DNA of 64,000 nt from Cololabis saira (GCF_033807715.1 NC_084590.1:1274501-1338500); one strand, 5' to 3'. Numbered from the stretch's first letter, positions 53,234-64,000 are shown. The notes: generated by a model not told the origin, from the sequence alone. Numbers and translations are program-made.

Positions 53234-54310
53234 ACTCCTAGCTAAAAGCGTTAGTGAACTATGCAAAAGAAGACACAAAATAGGCCCCATTCCATTAGTC
53301 AGGAGGCTCTGAGACCTATACGTTTCTACACCCTCCTAACCAGCCAGGACGTTTTGGAGGAAACACTGTTGCAGAAGTCATAGAAGTCTGATTTTGTTAT
53401 ATGTTGTTTGGATTTGGGCATCGCCTGAACAGACAGACGTTAGTTTGGTGCAGATCGGACCTGTACTTTTCGATGGGCGGGGCTTTGAAACTTCACTTTT
53501 TTCCAACATTTCGAACGGACGCCGTTGCCACAACATTTGACCAAACCAAGCAAAACTTGACCTGTGGCCTCCATATGGGGCCTTGATTGAGCTTGCCAAG
53601 TCTCAACTCTGTGAACCCTCTGCAACGCCAACTAGCTCTGTGGAAGTCGTACAGCTACGGGACCAAAATATCCTAGCAAAGGGCCTTCTGCATTGCAACA
53701 TAGTCAAAAATCAGCCTCCTAGCTCAAAGCGTTAGTGAATTATTCAAAAAACACAAAAAAGGCCCAAAAAAGTCACCACACAAGGTGACCTTTGGCACTT
53801 CCGAAGGTCGCACGGGTCTGGACCTTGGCACAGTGGATGAGAGTCACCTCCTGATACAGAGTCTAGAATTTCAGCCTCCTAGCTCAAAGCGTTAGTGAAC
53901 TATGCAAAAAAAGACACGAAATAGGCTTTGCAGGGCCGAAACGCAACACACGTGGTGACCTTTGACACTTCCGAAGGTCACACAGATCTGAAACTAGGCA
54001 CAGTGGATGAGAGTCACCTCCTGATACAGAGTCTAGAATTGCAGCCTCCTAGCTCAAAGCGTTAGTGAACTGTGCAAAAAAAGACACCAAATAGGCTTTG
54101 CAGGGCCGAAACGCAACACACGCGGTGACCTTTGACACTTCCGAAGGTCACACAGATCTGAAACTTGTCACAGAGGATGAGAGTCACATCCTGATACAGA
54201 GTCTAGAATTTCAGCCTCCTAGCTCAAAGCGTTAGTGAACTGTGCAAAAAAAGACACAAAATAGGCCCCATACCATTAGTCAGGAGGGCTCAGACCTATA
54301 AGTTTCTACA
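53234..54310 (+). repeat. ~170-bp tandem repeat array
   Basis: The marker CCTCCTAGCTCAAAGCGTTA appears at about 53,234 (variant), 53,713, 53,873, 54,043 and 54,213: spacings of about 160-170 after one longer first interval. Units carry GACCTTTGACACTTCCGAAG and CTCCTGATACAGAGTCTAGA. The long first interval (53,300-53,700) holds diverged sequence with TTTGGTGCAGATCGGACCTG. Confidence 0.9.
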
Positions 54311-54960
54311 CCCTAAGCATTAATAACTTGTCATAATCGAAGGAGAACTAATTAAAACGGATGTCCTTAACATGAACCTATTGTATTTTTGAATTATGAA
54401 GGACACTTTCGTTTTTTTGTGTTTAGAAATGTTAAAGATATTAAAAGAAAACCATAACACAATGAGGAAAATACTGTGGCGAACAAGTCGTGCCCAGAGC
54501 GTGTCTCGAACCACAGTCTCCCAGACCACAGTCAACTGCACTAACCAAATGCTGATGTGTTGCCCAGGCGGGCAAGGCCTTATCTATCTGTGGTCGTTAC
54601 ACTATGTTCCAAAACGTATTGTTTTTAATGGACAAGATCCGGCATTTTACGTTGAATTCTATTGTTCAGGTTTTAAAATTCTAGCTAAATACATAATAAA
54701 GGGAGGTGAGGTGTGAGCTTCATAACAAAACTTCTGTGCCTACTGAGCATTAATAACATGGGGTTAGCCATAGAAAAGGGCGATAATGAGGTGTGAGCTC
54801 CATAGCAAGCATTAATAACATGGGGTTAGCCATAGAAACGGGCAATAACAGCCTCCTGCGCCTACTAGTAGGTAGAGTAGGGCCTTGCTGGCCCATATCT
54901 ATGGGATTATTGTTATCGTTTTGTCCTTCATTCAATGGTATGACAGCAGTCAAATCGGGT
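54311..54960. other. Unassigned spacer with decayed tRNA-like segment
   Basis: There is no gene. On the minus strand GGTTAGTGCAGTTGACTGTG and GTGGTTCGAGACAC (54,545-54,490) resemble pol III A and B boxes. A 40-bp phrase around CATTAATAACATGGGGTTAG occurs twice (54,747 and 54,808). Confidence 0.45.
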
Positions 54961-55850
54961 GATGGATCCCATTGACTTCGCATAGTACTATATCTGTGGT
55001 GCTCCGATTAAAACCTCAATAATACACTGCTAAAACAGCGTTAAAAACATGCTTTTACAAACTGACAGTAACAAACAGTACCTTGCGCGACAAAAACCCA
55101 TAATTTAGCCACTATAATAAAGAATAATATATAAATAATAATGTCATGATCCGTGTATCACGACCACGCCTCCTATTGACTTTGCATAGTACTATATCGG
55201 TGGTGCTCCCATTAAAACCTCAGTAAAACACTGCTAAAACAGCGTTAAAAACGTGCTTTTACAAACGGACAGTAAAAAACAGTACCTTGTGCGACAAAAA
55301 CGCATACTTTAGCCACTATAACAAAGAATAATATATAAATAATAATAATGTCATAATCTGTGTATATATCACGACCTCGCCTCCCATTTACTGCGCATAG
55401 TACTATATCCGTGGTGCTCCCATTAAAACCTCATTAAAACACTGCTAAAACAGCGTTAAAAACATGCTTTTATAAACTAACAGTAACAAACAGTACCTTG
55501 CGCGACAAACAACGCATATTTTAGCCACTATAACAAAGAATAATATATAAATAATAATAATGTCATAATCCGTGTATATATCACGATCACGCCTCCCATT
55601 GACTGCGCATAGTACTATATCTGTGGTGCTCCCATTAAAACCTCATTAAAACACTGCTAAAACAGCGTCACAAACGTGCTTTTACAAACTAACAGTAACA
55701 AACAGTACATTGCGCGACAAAAAACGCATATTTTAGCCACTATAACAAAGAATAATATATAAATAATAATGATGTCATAATCCGTGTACATATCACGACC
55801 ACGGATCCCCTTGACTTTGCATGGTACAATATCCGTGGTGCCCACACGGA
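54961..55850 (-). repeat. ~208-bp tandem array, inverted orientation, four to five units
   Basis: ACTGCTAAAACAGCGTTAAA occurs near 55,027, 55,231, 55,442 and 55,654 (spacings about 204-212). Each unit carries ACAGTACCTTGCGCGACAAA and AAAGAATAATATATAAATAA. It is the reverse complement of the array at 51,561-51,880. Confidence 0.95.
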
Positions 55851-56354
55851 ATTATACCACTTTCCGTGTTGGTACCACGGAAAATAGTGGTGAGAGGTCG
55901 TGGGCATTTCACGGATTTTTGTGAGATCAGGTTGATGCATCTTGCTACGGGGGTAAAAAACAAAACAAAAACAAAAAAAAACAAATGTGTATTGTGAAAT
56001 CTAATATCTGTTTGGCTCTCTAGCTGCTTTCATTTCATTCGTCCAAAGCAAAATACATTTGACCACATCCATTTTACTAACACTGATACGTGGAAATGGA
56101 AGGCACATACACACAACAAAGTCCAGAGTTTGAGATATCGACTTTATTTCACAGACTGTGAAGTCACAGGCAGAGTTTGGTTCTGGGAGCTGATAGCTTC
56201 CTATCTGCTGTGTAACGTGCAGAACAGTTGTCCACTCTCTCCCAACTAAGCAGACAGGATAAAAACAGTTCTGTTTAAACCCCTCTGGTTTCTGTGCCTT
56301 TCCAACTGTACACACATGCAGCATCTGCTTTATGTCTCTCCTTCCCTTTATCAT

Positions 56355-56365
<11 letters not shown>
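55851..56365. other. Unassigned spacer
   Basis: A short inverted motif around TTCCGTG...CACGGAA lies at 55,861-55,884; otherwise nothing was recognised. Confidence 0.35.

Positions 56366-56437
<72 letters not shown>
56366..56437. repeat. (AC)n microsatellite, about 36 units
   Basis: An uninterrupted AC tract of 72 bp follows a short TC tract. Confidence 0.98.
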
Positions 56438-56439
<2 letters not shown>

Positions 56440-57764
56440 CACACTTGCATTATATTGTTTAATCACATCATTCCCCTCTCTCCTGCCCTCCCTTCAAATA
56501 CACATACAGTATTCACTTTTGACCTAATTTATTTCATTGTATCCCCAGCCATTGCTCATCTCATACTGGAACTCTTCTCATACTTGCTCAGATTCCTTCT
56601 GTGCCCGTCCTTTGCTTTCCTGACCTGTTTCCTTTTCTATTTTACCAGGTCTGCCTATCTTTCCCTTTCATCATTCCTCATTTATTCAGTATTCCCCTTT
56701 CCCTTTCTTCCCCAACTGCATCTGTCTTCCCTCCATCCCAGACACCCTCAGGTGCAGTCAGAGTCTAAGTTCTTCTCTCACTAGAGGCCATTTTCACACC
56801 TAGTTAGTTTAGATTAGTCACAGTGCTGGAGAGGTGTCACGCTCAATTCCTGCTGAAAGTAAACTTCCACCAAAATATCCCGTTCTAGATATAGTGTATA
56901 ACAGACATTATGGCTGGGTCAACATACACAGGGTCACTTATGGCCCACCGTTTTCAATTCTGCATTTGGTTACAGCAGGATGTAAAGTGCAGATAGAAAT
57001 GCAGGTCTAAGCGGAGGACAGACCATGACACTCATGCTTTGAGTGCTAGGTAAAGAAAGATGCAGTACCATTTGTGGTTTACATAAACTTTATCAGTGGC
57101 TGAAAAGAAAAAGAAATGATACATATGAAGCTTTGAAAGGAAGTTAAATTGCATTGATGTGTATACCTTAACATTTGGACAAAAAAGGATGTTTGAAAAG
57201 GATGTTTGGTACATTTCCAAAAAAAACCTGCAATGAATAGATTCATTGATTAGTCACTGCCACACTGCCAGTGTACATTGGGGTACGTTCCTGCTGGCCT
57301 GTGGCCATTCCACTTAAATAACACTCAGTATACTGTAAGCAGTATAGTAAGTTGTAGTATCAGGTAAATATAACTTCTTTTTTTAATATTTTGTGGCTCT
57401 AGTGGCCTTTATTTGAAGTGTAGACAGGAACAACATGCAGCAAAGGACCACAGGCCATGACATGAATCTGCAAACGCTGCAGGAGGACTGTAGCCTCAAA
57501 TCAAATCAAATCCTCAGTAAAAATGTCTAAGTGCCGTAATTTTTTATTAAGAGGTAAAAAAATTTTAAAAGAGCAATCATGTCGGCATTACTAAATACCA
57601 CTTTACTGCTCACATGAGGTGAAGAGAGTAAGTTACAGCCAAGTGCCACTAATCATCAGCCAACACGGACTCAGCATCACCAGCTGTGGAGAACTCTTTA
57701 TATGCTGACGTTTTGGCAGTTTGCTGGTCCGGAGCATTTGAGTGTGTTAACACAAAGCCAAGAG
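56438..57764. other. Unassigned 1.3-kb stretch
   Basis: Pyrimidine-rich to about 56,760, then mixed. No coding motif or repeat structure was recognised; it is possibly host intergenic DNA. Confidence 0.35.
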
Positions 57765-58120
57765 GGAAAGACACAATGGTCTAAGAAAAGTAATTGTTGC
57801 TGCACATAAACCTAGAATGGGCTATCAGTCCTTTACCAAATAATTTGATCTTCAATATTTTAAAGTGAAAAAGATCATTCACAAGTGGAAAACAGTCAAA
57901 AGAGATGCATATATCCCCACAATGAGAAGACTGGCAACTGTGATGTCTAGGAGTGGATGTCCCAGCAAATTCACCCCAACTTCAGACTGTTCAATGCTCA
58001 GAGACATAAGAGAACATCCCAGGGCTAGATGTCAGATCTTATATGACTCACTGAACATGTTCAATGTTAAAGTCCATTTTCAACACAACCTTTTGAGACC
58101 ACAGGTACAGGTGGTCTGAC
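57765..58120 (+). pseudogene. Tc1-like transposase N-terminal relic
   Basis: Tc1 transposases bind their ends through two N-terminal helix-turn-helix domains. The plus strand reads LRKVIVAAHKPRMGYQSFTK, stop, then KVKKIIHKWKTVKR, an insertion, RSGCPSKFTPTSDCSMLRDI, REHPRARCQILYDSLNMFNV, which matches the order of those domains (an AAHKAGxGY-type start, IIxKWK, then SGxPSK). It has at least one stop and a short insertion, and no DDE core follows. An old relic. Confidence 0.75.
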
Positions 58121-59547
58121 AAGTGATTTTGGAGCATCACATATCTGTGGAACTGCTGGGCACTTACTTATTAGATTTCAGAACATCCTTTTAGTATCAT
58201 GTAACATGGTCCAACCATGTCAAATCCTAAACTATTACAGTACTGAGATGAGACATTCATGTCTCATCTCAGGACCAAGCAGAGGGTAGTGGCAGACATA
58301 ACAGAGACCAAATAGTGATGACACTCAAAAGAACTGCCTGCTGGGAAGCTAACTTCTCACCTCCAATATATCCAATAACTCTCCGTCCCAGAGACATGAA
58401 GACCTATCTTACCCTGTCTCAAATGACCTAAGAAGTAACACACACATAGCAGCTACTGCTCCACACAACAGTATATCCTGACAAATGGTTTCTAAAGAAA
58501 TGACTACAGATACGTTCAGGGCTTTAAGGACCAATAAGGTCTGGGATACACATACTTTGCATGTGTGATGACTTCACCAGATGCTCTGTGGTTTCCGCTT
58601 TAAAGGAAATGGAAGACAGGCGGGCAGGGGAGCTGCAGCAGACTTCGCATATTTCTGATGTTGAGATTATAAACCCACTCTGCGTCTTTTCTGATATTCA
58701 CATTACACTGGTCATACATATTCACACCCACACTTGAGTTGTATAACACATGTTGGCTATTTCACCTACAATACACACACTATACACACACACACCTAGA
58801 CTGTGCTCCTCGGGAGCAGATTTGAGTCTGACTGATGGACTGAGTTTCACAGATAGCTACAATCTGATCTGCCTTCCTTCTCTCCCTCTTACACACACAC
58901 TCACACACAATCTCTTTAACACATACATACACAGGAAAGAGAAGAGTGAGCAGAGCAGAATGGGCTCTTCTCAGGTTGCTGTTTGAGTTCAACAACACTG
59001 ATGGGTTTGGCAGACCAGGTCTAGACCATAACATGCACCATATGTCTCCTGGAAACCATCAAGAACAAAACAATGGCATCAATATTTTGCCAGGAGTGAG
59101 CAGACTGAACTCACCCACTTCCAAAAATTAATTAACCTCAAATTCATTGTAGAGCAAATCCACACAAGGGTTTCTTAATGTTTTTAGCTCATCACACAGA
59201 AATTTAATTTCCTCTTGCAATAGTGTACTCACAAGCAGAGACACATCACCGAGACCATTGAGCGGTATGCCTGCTATTAGTCATTCATCAAGCTCCATGG
59301 CTGATTAATTACAAAACCAGTCAGGTCGGTCTGATTTGAACTCACATGAATACGATGTTGTTGTAATAAAGACACATTTTACAAGACTGAGCTTTAACTT
59401 ATGCTTAAATTCAGGCTAATACACACTAATGTTGTTACTGTGATCAGGTAGTAAATAGTTATAAATAGTTATACACCCAGTTTATAACTCCTTGCAAATT
59501 CATAACTTACCTGTTCGTCTGTTGCCACAATCAGTTGTGTATTTTAG
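58121..59547. other. Unassigned 1.4-kb stretch
   Basis: Only short AC-rich patches (58,770-58,800; 58,890-58,935) were seen. A 61-codon open frame at 58,946 has no recognisable domain. Confidence 0.35.
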
Positions 59548-59905
59548 GGCCTGAGCACTTACAGCGCGAAGGCCCTATTGTATCTGTAGGAGATGTTTTT
59601 TATTTTCCTCGTTCTCATTTTTATTTTTCCGATGAAATTAGGGCCTTTTTGCCTCCCTAAACGTGCCCCAAAAGTCACCAAATTTTGCACCAAGCCAGGC
59701 CTGGCGAAAAATTTGATATTTAATGGATTGCATTAATGGGCGTGGCCTAATGGCTCAACAGCGCCCCTTAGAAAACTTCGTGCCTCAAGCCCACAATACG
59801 GTTTGACGTACATGCACGAAAATCGGTACATACCTGTATCATGTCCCAACTTAAAGAAAAGTCTCTTGGCGCCATGGCCGAAACCGAACAGGAAGTCAGC
59901 CACAG
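59548..59905 (+). repeat. 5' leader plus partial 460-bp unit of the composite repeat
   Basis: GGCCTGAGCACTTACAGCGC and GAAGGCCCTATTGTATCTGT form a leader not present in the 48.8-51.6 kb array. From about 59,650 the sequence matches the internal part of the 460-bp unit (CACCAAATTTTGCAC, CCAGGCCTGGCGAAAAATTT, TGGCGCCATGGCCGAAACCG) and breaks off at about 59,900. Confidence 0.85.
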
Positions 59906-60061
59906 GTAGACAAATTGATAATGGACTGTTGGAGATTTAGAGCCTCTGAGTACAGTTGAAAAGCCAATAGGACAATACATGATTGTATACAGTTTTAGGA
60001 TAGGGTGGCGTTTCATTCTTACTTTTCACCTAAAAATATTTAAATGATCTGAATTTGAACT

Positions 60062-61050
60062 ACAAACCGGATTCGGTTGAAGTTGGGAAATTGCTTAAAA
60101 TGTAAATAAAAACAAAATACAACGATTTGAAAATCCTTCTCAACCTATATTCAATTGAATACACTACAAAGACAACATATTTAATGTTCAAACTGATAAA
60201 TGTAATTTTTTTTGCCAAATAATAATTAACTTAGAATTTCATGGCTGCAACACGTCCAGTAGAAGTTGGGAAAGGTGGCAAAAAATACTGAGGAAGCTGA
60301 GAAAAGCTCATCAAACACCTATTTGGAACATCCCACATGTGATCAGGCTAATTGGGAACAGGTGGGTACCATGATTCAATTCAATTTTATTTATATAGCG
60401 TGTAATACAACAAAAGTTGTCGCCAGACGCTTTCCAGAGACCCAGAACATAAACCCCCGAGCAATTTTTACATAAACAATGGCAGGTAAAAACTCCCATA
60501 GTGGGAGAAAAGCCTTAAGCCAAACAGTGGCAACAAAAACTCCCCTTTAGGAGGGAAGAAACCTGGACCAGGACCTGGATCATAAGGGGGACCCAGGTGG
60601 AAGCAGCAACTGGATGACCGGGGGTGGGGGCCGCAGGCAGGTGGAAGCAGCAGCGGGATGACCGGGGGTGGGGACCGCAGGCCAGCACGCAGCTCCCAAA
60701 GCTCCAGCCCAATCAGCAAGCCTCAGGTCAGGTTCAGGGTCGGGGAAAGGTTGAGAAAGGGCACCATATCCAAGCCACGTCTTTTTCATGGACGCCGCTG
60801 CTTATTTCAGCAAGACAATGCCAAGCCACATTCTGCACGTGTTACAACAGCGTGGCTTGGAAGTAAAAGAGTCCAGGTTCTTCCCTGGCCCGTTTGCAGT
60901 CCAGACCTGTCTCCCATTGAAAATGTGTGCCGCATTATGAAGCGTAAATTACGACAGAGAAGACCCCAGACCTTTGAACAACTGAAGCGATTCATCAAGC
61001 AAGAATGGGAAAGAAAAAAAGCCTTAGTTCCGAATTGGATTGAACGCCGC
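60062..61050 (+). mobile_element. Tc1/mariner element with L2 tail inserted
   Basis: The left part (60,062-60,376) starts ACAAACCGGATTCGGTTGAA and includes GAACAGGTGGGTACCATGA, recognisable from a common fish Tc1/mariner family. The right part (60,776-61,050) encodes the end of the transposase. Between them an L2 3'UTR on the minus strand has replaced most of the coding region. The right terminus is not clear. Confidence 0.75.
60377..60775 (-). mobile_element. L2 3'UTR fragment inside a Tc1 element
   Basis: The plus strand starts TTCAATTCAATTTTATTTAT and ATAGCGTGTAATACAACAAA (reverse complement of the L2 tail), then has the inverted CCAAACAGTGGCAA and CCCTTTAGGAGGGAAGAAAC blocks seen at 31.4 and 35.2 kb. 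A duplicated phrase (GACCGGGGGTGGGG with GGTGGAAGCAGCA) lies at 60,597-60,680. Confidence 0.85.
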
Positions 61051-61056
61051 ATATAA
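60780..61056 (+). pseudogene. Tc1-type transposase C-terminal part (DD34E end)
   Basis: The frame reads CLFQQDNAKPHSARVTTAWL, VCSPDLSPIENVCRIMKRKL and RQRRPQTFEQLKRFIKQEWE. The second catalytic Asp (60,814-60,816, QQDNAKPH) and the Glu (60,919-60,921, SPIEN) are separated by 34 residues, so this is DD34E, the Tc1 pattern rather than mariner DD34D. The first catalytic Asp and the N-terminal DNA-binding domains are missing, replaced by the L2 tail. Confidence 0.85.
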
Positions 61057-61059
61057 CTT

Positions 61060-61393
61060 TTTTCTTCGCGTCACTGGCCGCGGCACCAGGGTACAGAAGC
61101 GCCTCAAGATGGATGAGCTTGACGTCTCACCTCGTCACAGGACCAGGCTAACCACGCAGAAGAAAAAGCGGAAAAGGGAAATTCATCTGGAAAACATGAT
61201 AAGATTAATATAACTACGTTAAACTGTTAGCTCTTAATGTTAACTTAACTTAGACTGTTTTCTGGTAAAATAGCACTATATCTGGTACATTACTGTCTTT
61301 ATTTCAACACTCGCTCATTTTCTCTTTCGTAACTTTCACTGTCACCAATCACCGATACATTTTCTGTCCGTTAGCCTCCGTTAACATCTTAGC
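61060..61393 (+). other. L2-4 5' leader with a 34-codon upstream ORF
   Basis: A short frame from ATG 61,111 encodes MDELDVSPRHRTRLTTQKKK and then a basic tail, ending in TAA near 61,214. LINE leaders hold the internal promoter. Whether the short frame matters is unknown. Confidence 0.4.
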
Positions 61394-62267
61394 ATGACCT
61401 CTCCGTCTCCCACCGTTTCACCTCTTTGCTGCTCAGTGTGTGAAATGTTTAGCTATTCCTCTGCCTCCTTTATTGAAGACGGTAAGTGCTTAAAATGTAG
61501 TTTATTTACAGGGCTGGAGGCGAGGCTCAGTCAGTTAGAGGTCCGGTTCTGCCAATTTGACCATAGTCCGATAGCCTCCTCAGCTAACCAGGCTAAGCTA
61601 GCGGCGGACCGGCCCATAGCAGCTGAAGGTAGCCGCTCCCCTGCAGCTCCCGAGCAGCCGGCCAGTCAGGACCGGTGGGTGACGGTTCGGAGGAAGCGTA
61701 GTCCTAAAGGGCTCACGGAACACCACCACCCGCTTCATGTGTCTCCGATTTTCCCCACTCAGCGACACACCCGCTGAGAAGCCGACCCTGGTGATTGGCG
61801 ACTCCATAGTCCGGCATGTGAAGCCGACTCCAGCGACCATAGTTAGGTGTATCCCGGGGGCCAGAGCGGGCGACATAGAAGCAAATTTGAAGCTACTTGC
61901 AAAGGGTAATCGTAAATATGGTAAAGTTATCATCCATGCCGGAGCTAATGACTCCCGTCTTCGCCAGTCGGAAGTGACCAAAATGAATATTGTCTCGGTG
62001 TGTAACTACGCCAAAAGTATGTCGGACTCCGTAGGTTTCTCTGGCCCCCTCCCCAATCTGACCAGCGATGACATGTTTAGTCGCATGCTCTCGCTCCGTC
62101 GCTGGTTGTATCGGTGGTGTTCAGAAAACGACGTGGCCTTTATTGACAATTGGGAAACGTTCTGGGGAAAGCCCGGTCTGATTAGAAGAGACGGCATTCA
62201 TCCCACCCGGGTTGGTGCTGCTCTTGTCTCTAGTAATTTGGCCTGTTTCATTAGACCCTCTCCCTGA
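61394..62267 (+). pseudogene. L2-4 ORF1: zinc-ribbon-like plus SGNH esterase protein
   Basis: ORF1 starts at ATG 61,394: CCSVCEMFSYSS and KCLKC give two C-x2-C pairs (zinc-binding pattern, residues ~12-35), then a heptad-like LFTGLEARLSQLE. Around 61,740-61,777 a one-base shift changes the frame. The second part holds all SGNH blocks: [11 protein letters not shown] (Ser in GDS, 61,797-61,805), HAGANDSRL (Asn in GAND) and [11 protein letters not shown] (Asp-His block), ending at 62,267. ORF1 of this type is known from fish L2 elements as an RNA-binding protein with an esterase fold. One frameshift is the only obvious lesion. Confidence 0.85.
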
Positions 62268-62288
62268 CATCGCAGGGTCCAGGCCAGG

Positions 62289-64000
62289 ATGCAGAGCTGT
62301 AGTTTAACACACTTCTCTGCTGCTTCTCGAGGACCAACGCCTGCCAACGAAACTATAAGATTACATGATGTAACTGGTAACTCTAACCAGGTGCCTAGCA
62401 AAATAGAAGTGGTTGCAGTTCCCCGCCCTCCACAAGTTCACCAGGTGCGGCGTTATAGAGGCGTTAACCAAAATAATCTTGTAAAAATTAAAACCAATGC
62501 ACATTTGGTACCAATAACAGACCGAAAAATTAGATGCGGACTACTAAATATACGATCGTTAAGTTCCAAGTCTCTGTTAGTAAATGATATAATTACAGAG
62601 AGTAGGAGTGATGTTTTCTGCTTAACAGAAACATGGTTACAGGAGGAAGAGTATGTTAGTTTGAATGAATCAACTCCGCCCGGCTACTTTAATCATCACA
62701 TTCCTAGAAACACGGGCCGAGGCGGAGGAGTCGCAGCAATTTATAACTCCAGTCTCCAAACAAAAATTTAACCTAAGTGCAATTATAATACATTTGAAAG
62801 CCTCACGCTTAGTCTGAAATTTCCGAGCTGGAAATCAGAGAAGCCAGTTGTGTTAGTGGTAGTGTATCGGCCCCCTGCTGGCGCTTATCTAGAGTTTTTG
62901 TCTGAATTTTCAGATTTCCTTTCTGGATTATTGATCAGTACAGATAAATTCATCATAGTGGGTGATTTTAATATTCATATGGATGTTGAAAGCGATAATC
63001 TTAAATTAGCTTTTAATTCTCTTCTAGAATCAATGGGTTTCTCACAAAAAAGTGGACGGGCCGACGCATTGTTTTGATCATACTCTCGATCTCATTCTCA
63101 CCTACGGTGTTGAAACTGATGATCTGTCGGTGTCACCTGTAAACTCCCTTTTATCCGACCATTATTTAATAATTTGAATTGAATGTTGTTGATGTCGAAG
63201 TGCAGGGCAGGAGGTATTATTTTAGCAGATGTTTGTCTGATGAAGCTATTGCTAAATTTAAGGAGGCCATTGCTCATCTTGCGACAGTGGAAAATAGTGA
63301 AGCCTCTACTGAAGCAATAGAGGCCAGTGACCTGGGTTCTACCTCTGATGTTGATGTTGATTTTCTTGTTAGTAACACTGCTGATCTGTTGCACTCAGCT
63401 TTAGATGAAGTTGCTCCTTTTGAAAAGGAGGGTTTCTAGCCACAGGAGCTTAACTCCCTGGTACAATTCAGATATTTGCATGTTGAAACAAAGCGTGTGT
63501 AAAATGGAAAGGAAGTGGCACTCTTGTAAGTCTGTAGACTTCTATTGTGAATGGAAAGATATTCTAATAGTATATAAAAAAGCCATTCGCAAAGCAAGAA
63601 CAGCTTATTATTCAACGTTGATAGAGGATAACAAAAGTAACCCACGTTTTCTGTTTAGCACTGTAGCCAGGCTGACAAAGAGTCACAACTCTGTGGAGCC
63701 GTGCATTCCTGCAGCTCTCAGTAGTGAAGACTTTATGGGCTTCTTTAACAGTAAAATCACGAAAATTAGAGAAGAAATCAACCAGCCGGTTGTGGGCGTT
63801 TCTTCAGCTTTAGCGACTTCCCTAGGCTCTGACTTGACTCTAGACTGTTTTGATCCTATAGACCTCCCTGAGCTGACCTCACTCGTTAATAGAGCTAAGT
63901 CTACCACATGTATGTTAGACCCCATCCCGACTCGACTATTCAAAAATGTTTTTTCTCTTATTGGTGCGACAATACTGGACCAAATCAACCTATCCCTAAG
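62289..64000 (+). pseudogene. L2-4 ORF2: endonuclease, linker and RT start
   Basis: ORF2 starts at ATG 62,289, 21 bases after the ORF1 stop. EN motifs: [69 protein letters not shown]. An in-frame TAA at 62,769-62,771 interrupts it (LQTKI-stop-PKCNYNTFE). A shift in an A run near 63,047 precedes DHTLDLILTYGVE and LLSDHYLI; further shifts occur near 63,175 and 63,440. The linker continues as KMERKWHSCKS, TAYYSTLIED, FLFSTVARLTKSHNS, LPELTSLVNRAKST, LDPIPTRLFK to the window edge. The RT core lies outside. Confidence 0.85.

Larger units (their letters stand above)
61060..64000 (+). mobile_element. L2-clade LINE (copy L2-4) with ORF1 and ORF2, cut by window edge
   Basis: It has a ~330-bp 5' leader, ORF1 (61,394-62,267) and ORF2 (from 62,289), which runs past the right edge in the linker-to-RT region. 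Fragments at 18.2-19.2 kb and 42.3-42.8 kb belong to the same family. The 5' limit near 61,060 is where the Tc1 remnant ends; no target duplication can be checked because the 3' end lies outside. Confidence 0.88.

Noticed and set aside
54480..54570. Functional tRNA gene
   Set aside because: Boxes are only similar; acceptor and T stems do not pair, so at most a decayed SINE head.
58946..59131. 61-codon frame as an exon
   Set aside because: No recognised motif and no convincing splice context.

Overview
This window looks like teleost fish nuclear DNA, probably a percomorph-type genome. That is an inference from the repeats: L2-type LINEs with esterase ORF1 proteins, an RTE/Rex3-like LINE, several hAT elements with 8-bp target duplications, Tc1 remnants, long dinucleotide microsatellites and fish-type satellite arrays. 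I found no host protein gene, rRNA gene, functional tRNA gene or CRISPR array. The region reads as gene-poor sequence built almost wholly of nested transposable elements (TEs), most of them broken.

Layout. 1-1760: a minus-strand L2 LINE running off the left edge. 2.29-7.86 kb: a minus-strand L2 split by a 1.7-kb unclassified insertion and two TTAA-flanked elements, with a 30-bp codon-phase minisatellite inside its ORF2. 7.86-8.82 kb: a long-TIR element. 8.84-14.17 kb: a nearly full-length minus-strand L2 with esterase ORF1 and EN-RT ORF2. 14.3-18.2 kb: foldback, GC-rich and hAT-like pieces. 18.2-19.2 kb: an L2 fragment cut by a 2.58-kb foldback element (19.24-21.82 kb). 22.62-27.80 kb: a 5.2-kb DNA element with about 500-bp terminal inverted repeats. 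It carries a broken gene of roughly 1,050 residues that combines a FEN/PIN-like acidic-residue pattern with a C-terminal cysteine-rich CXC motif, and an L2 has landed in it. This is my main candidate for an undescribed mobile system.

28.8-35.5 kb: L2 3' ends, a (GT)n tract and a pogo/Tigger-like MITE. 35.45-42.2 kb: an RTE fragment, then a minus-strand LINE whose ORF2 is split by a complete 3.4-kb hAT transposon (37,074-40,462) with a spliced-type transposase gene. 43.2-47.9 kb: three more hAT elements. 47.95-48.83 kb: an apparent tRNA-head/L1 chimera. 48.8-51.6 kb: 460-bp and 127-bp tandem arrays of one fish repeat family. 51.6-55.9 kb: ~208-bp arrays in opposite orientations flanking a LINE tail and a ~170-bp array. 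56-59.5 kb: mostly unassigned DNA with a Tc1 relic. 60.06-61.05 kb: a Tc1 element with an L2 tail inside it. 61.06-64.0 kb: a plus-strand L2 with ORF1 and ORF2 running off the right edge.

The sequence shows a clear insertion order in several nests: hAT into LINE with a clean 8-bp duplication, L2 into the long-TIR element with a 14-bp duplication, and palindromic GC-rich MITEs inside almost every other DNA element. All positions come from reading the sequence by eye. Family names rest on recognised protein motifs and terminal sequences, not on database searches.
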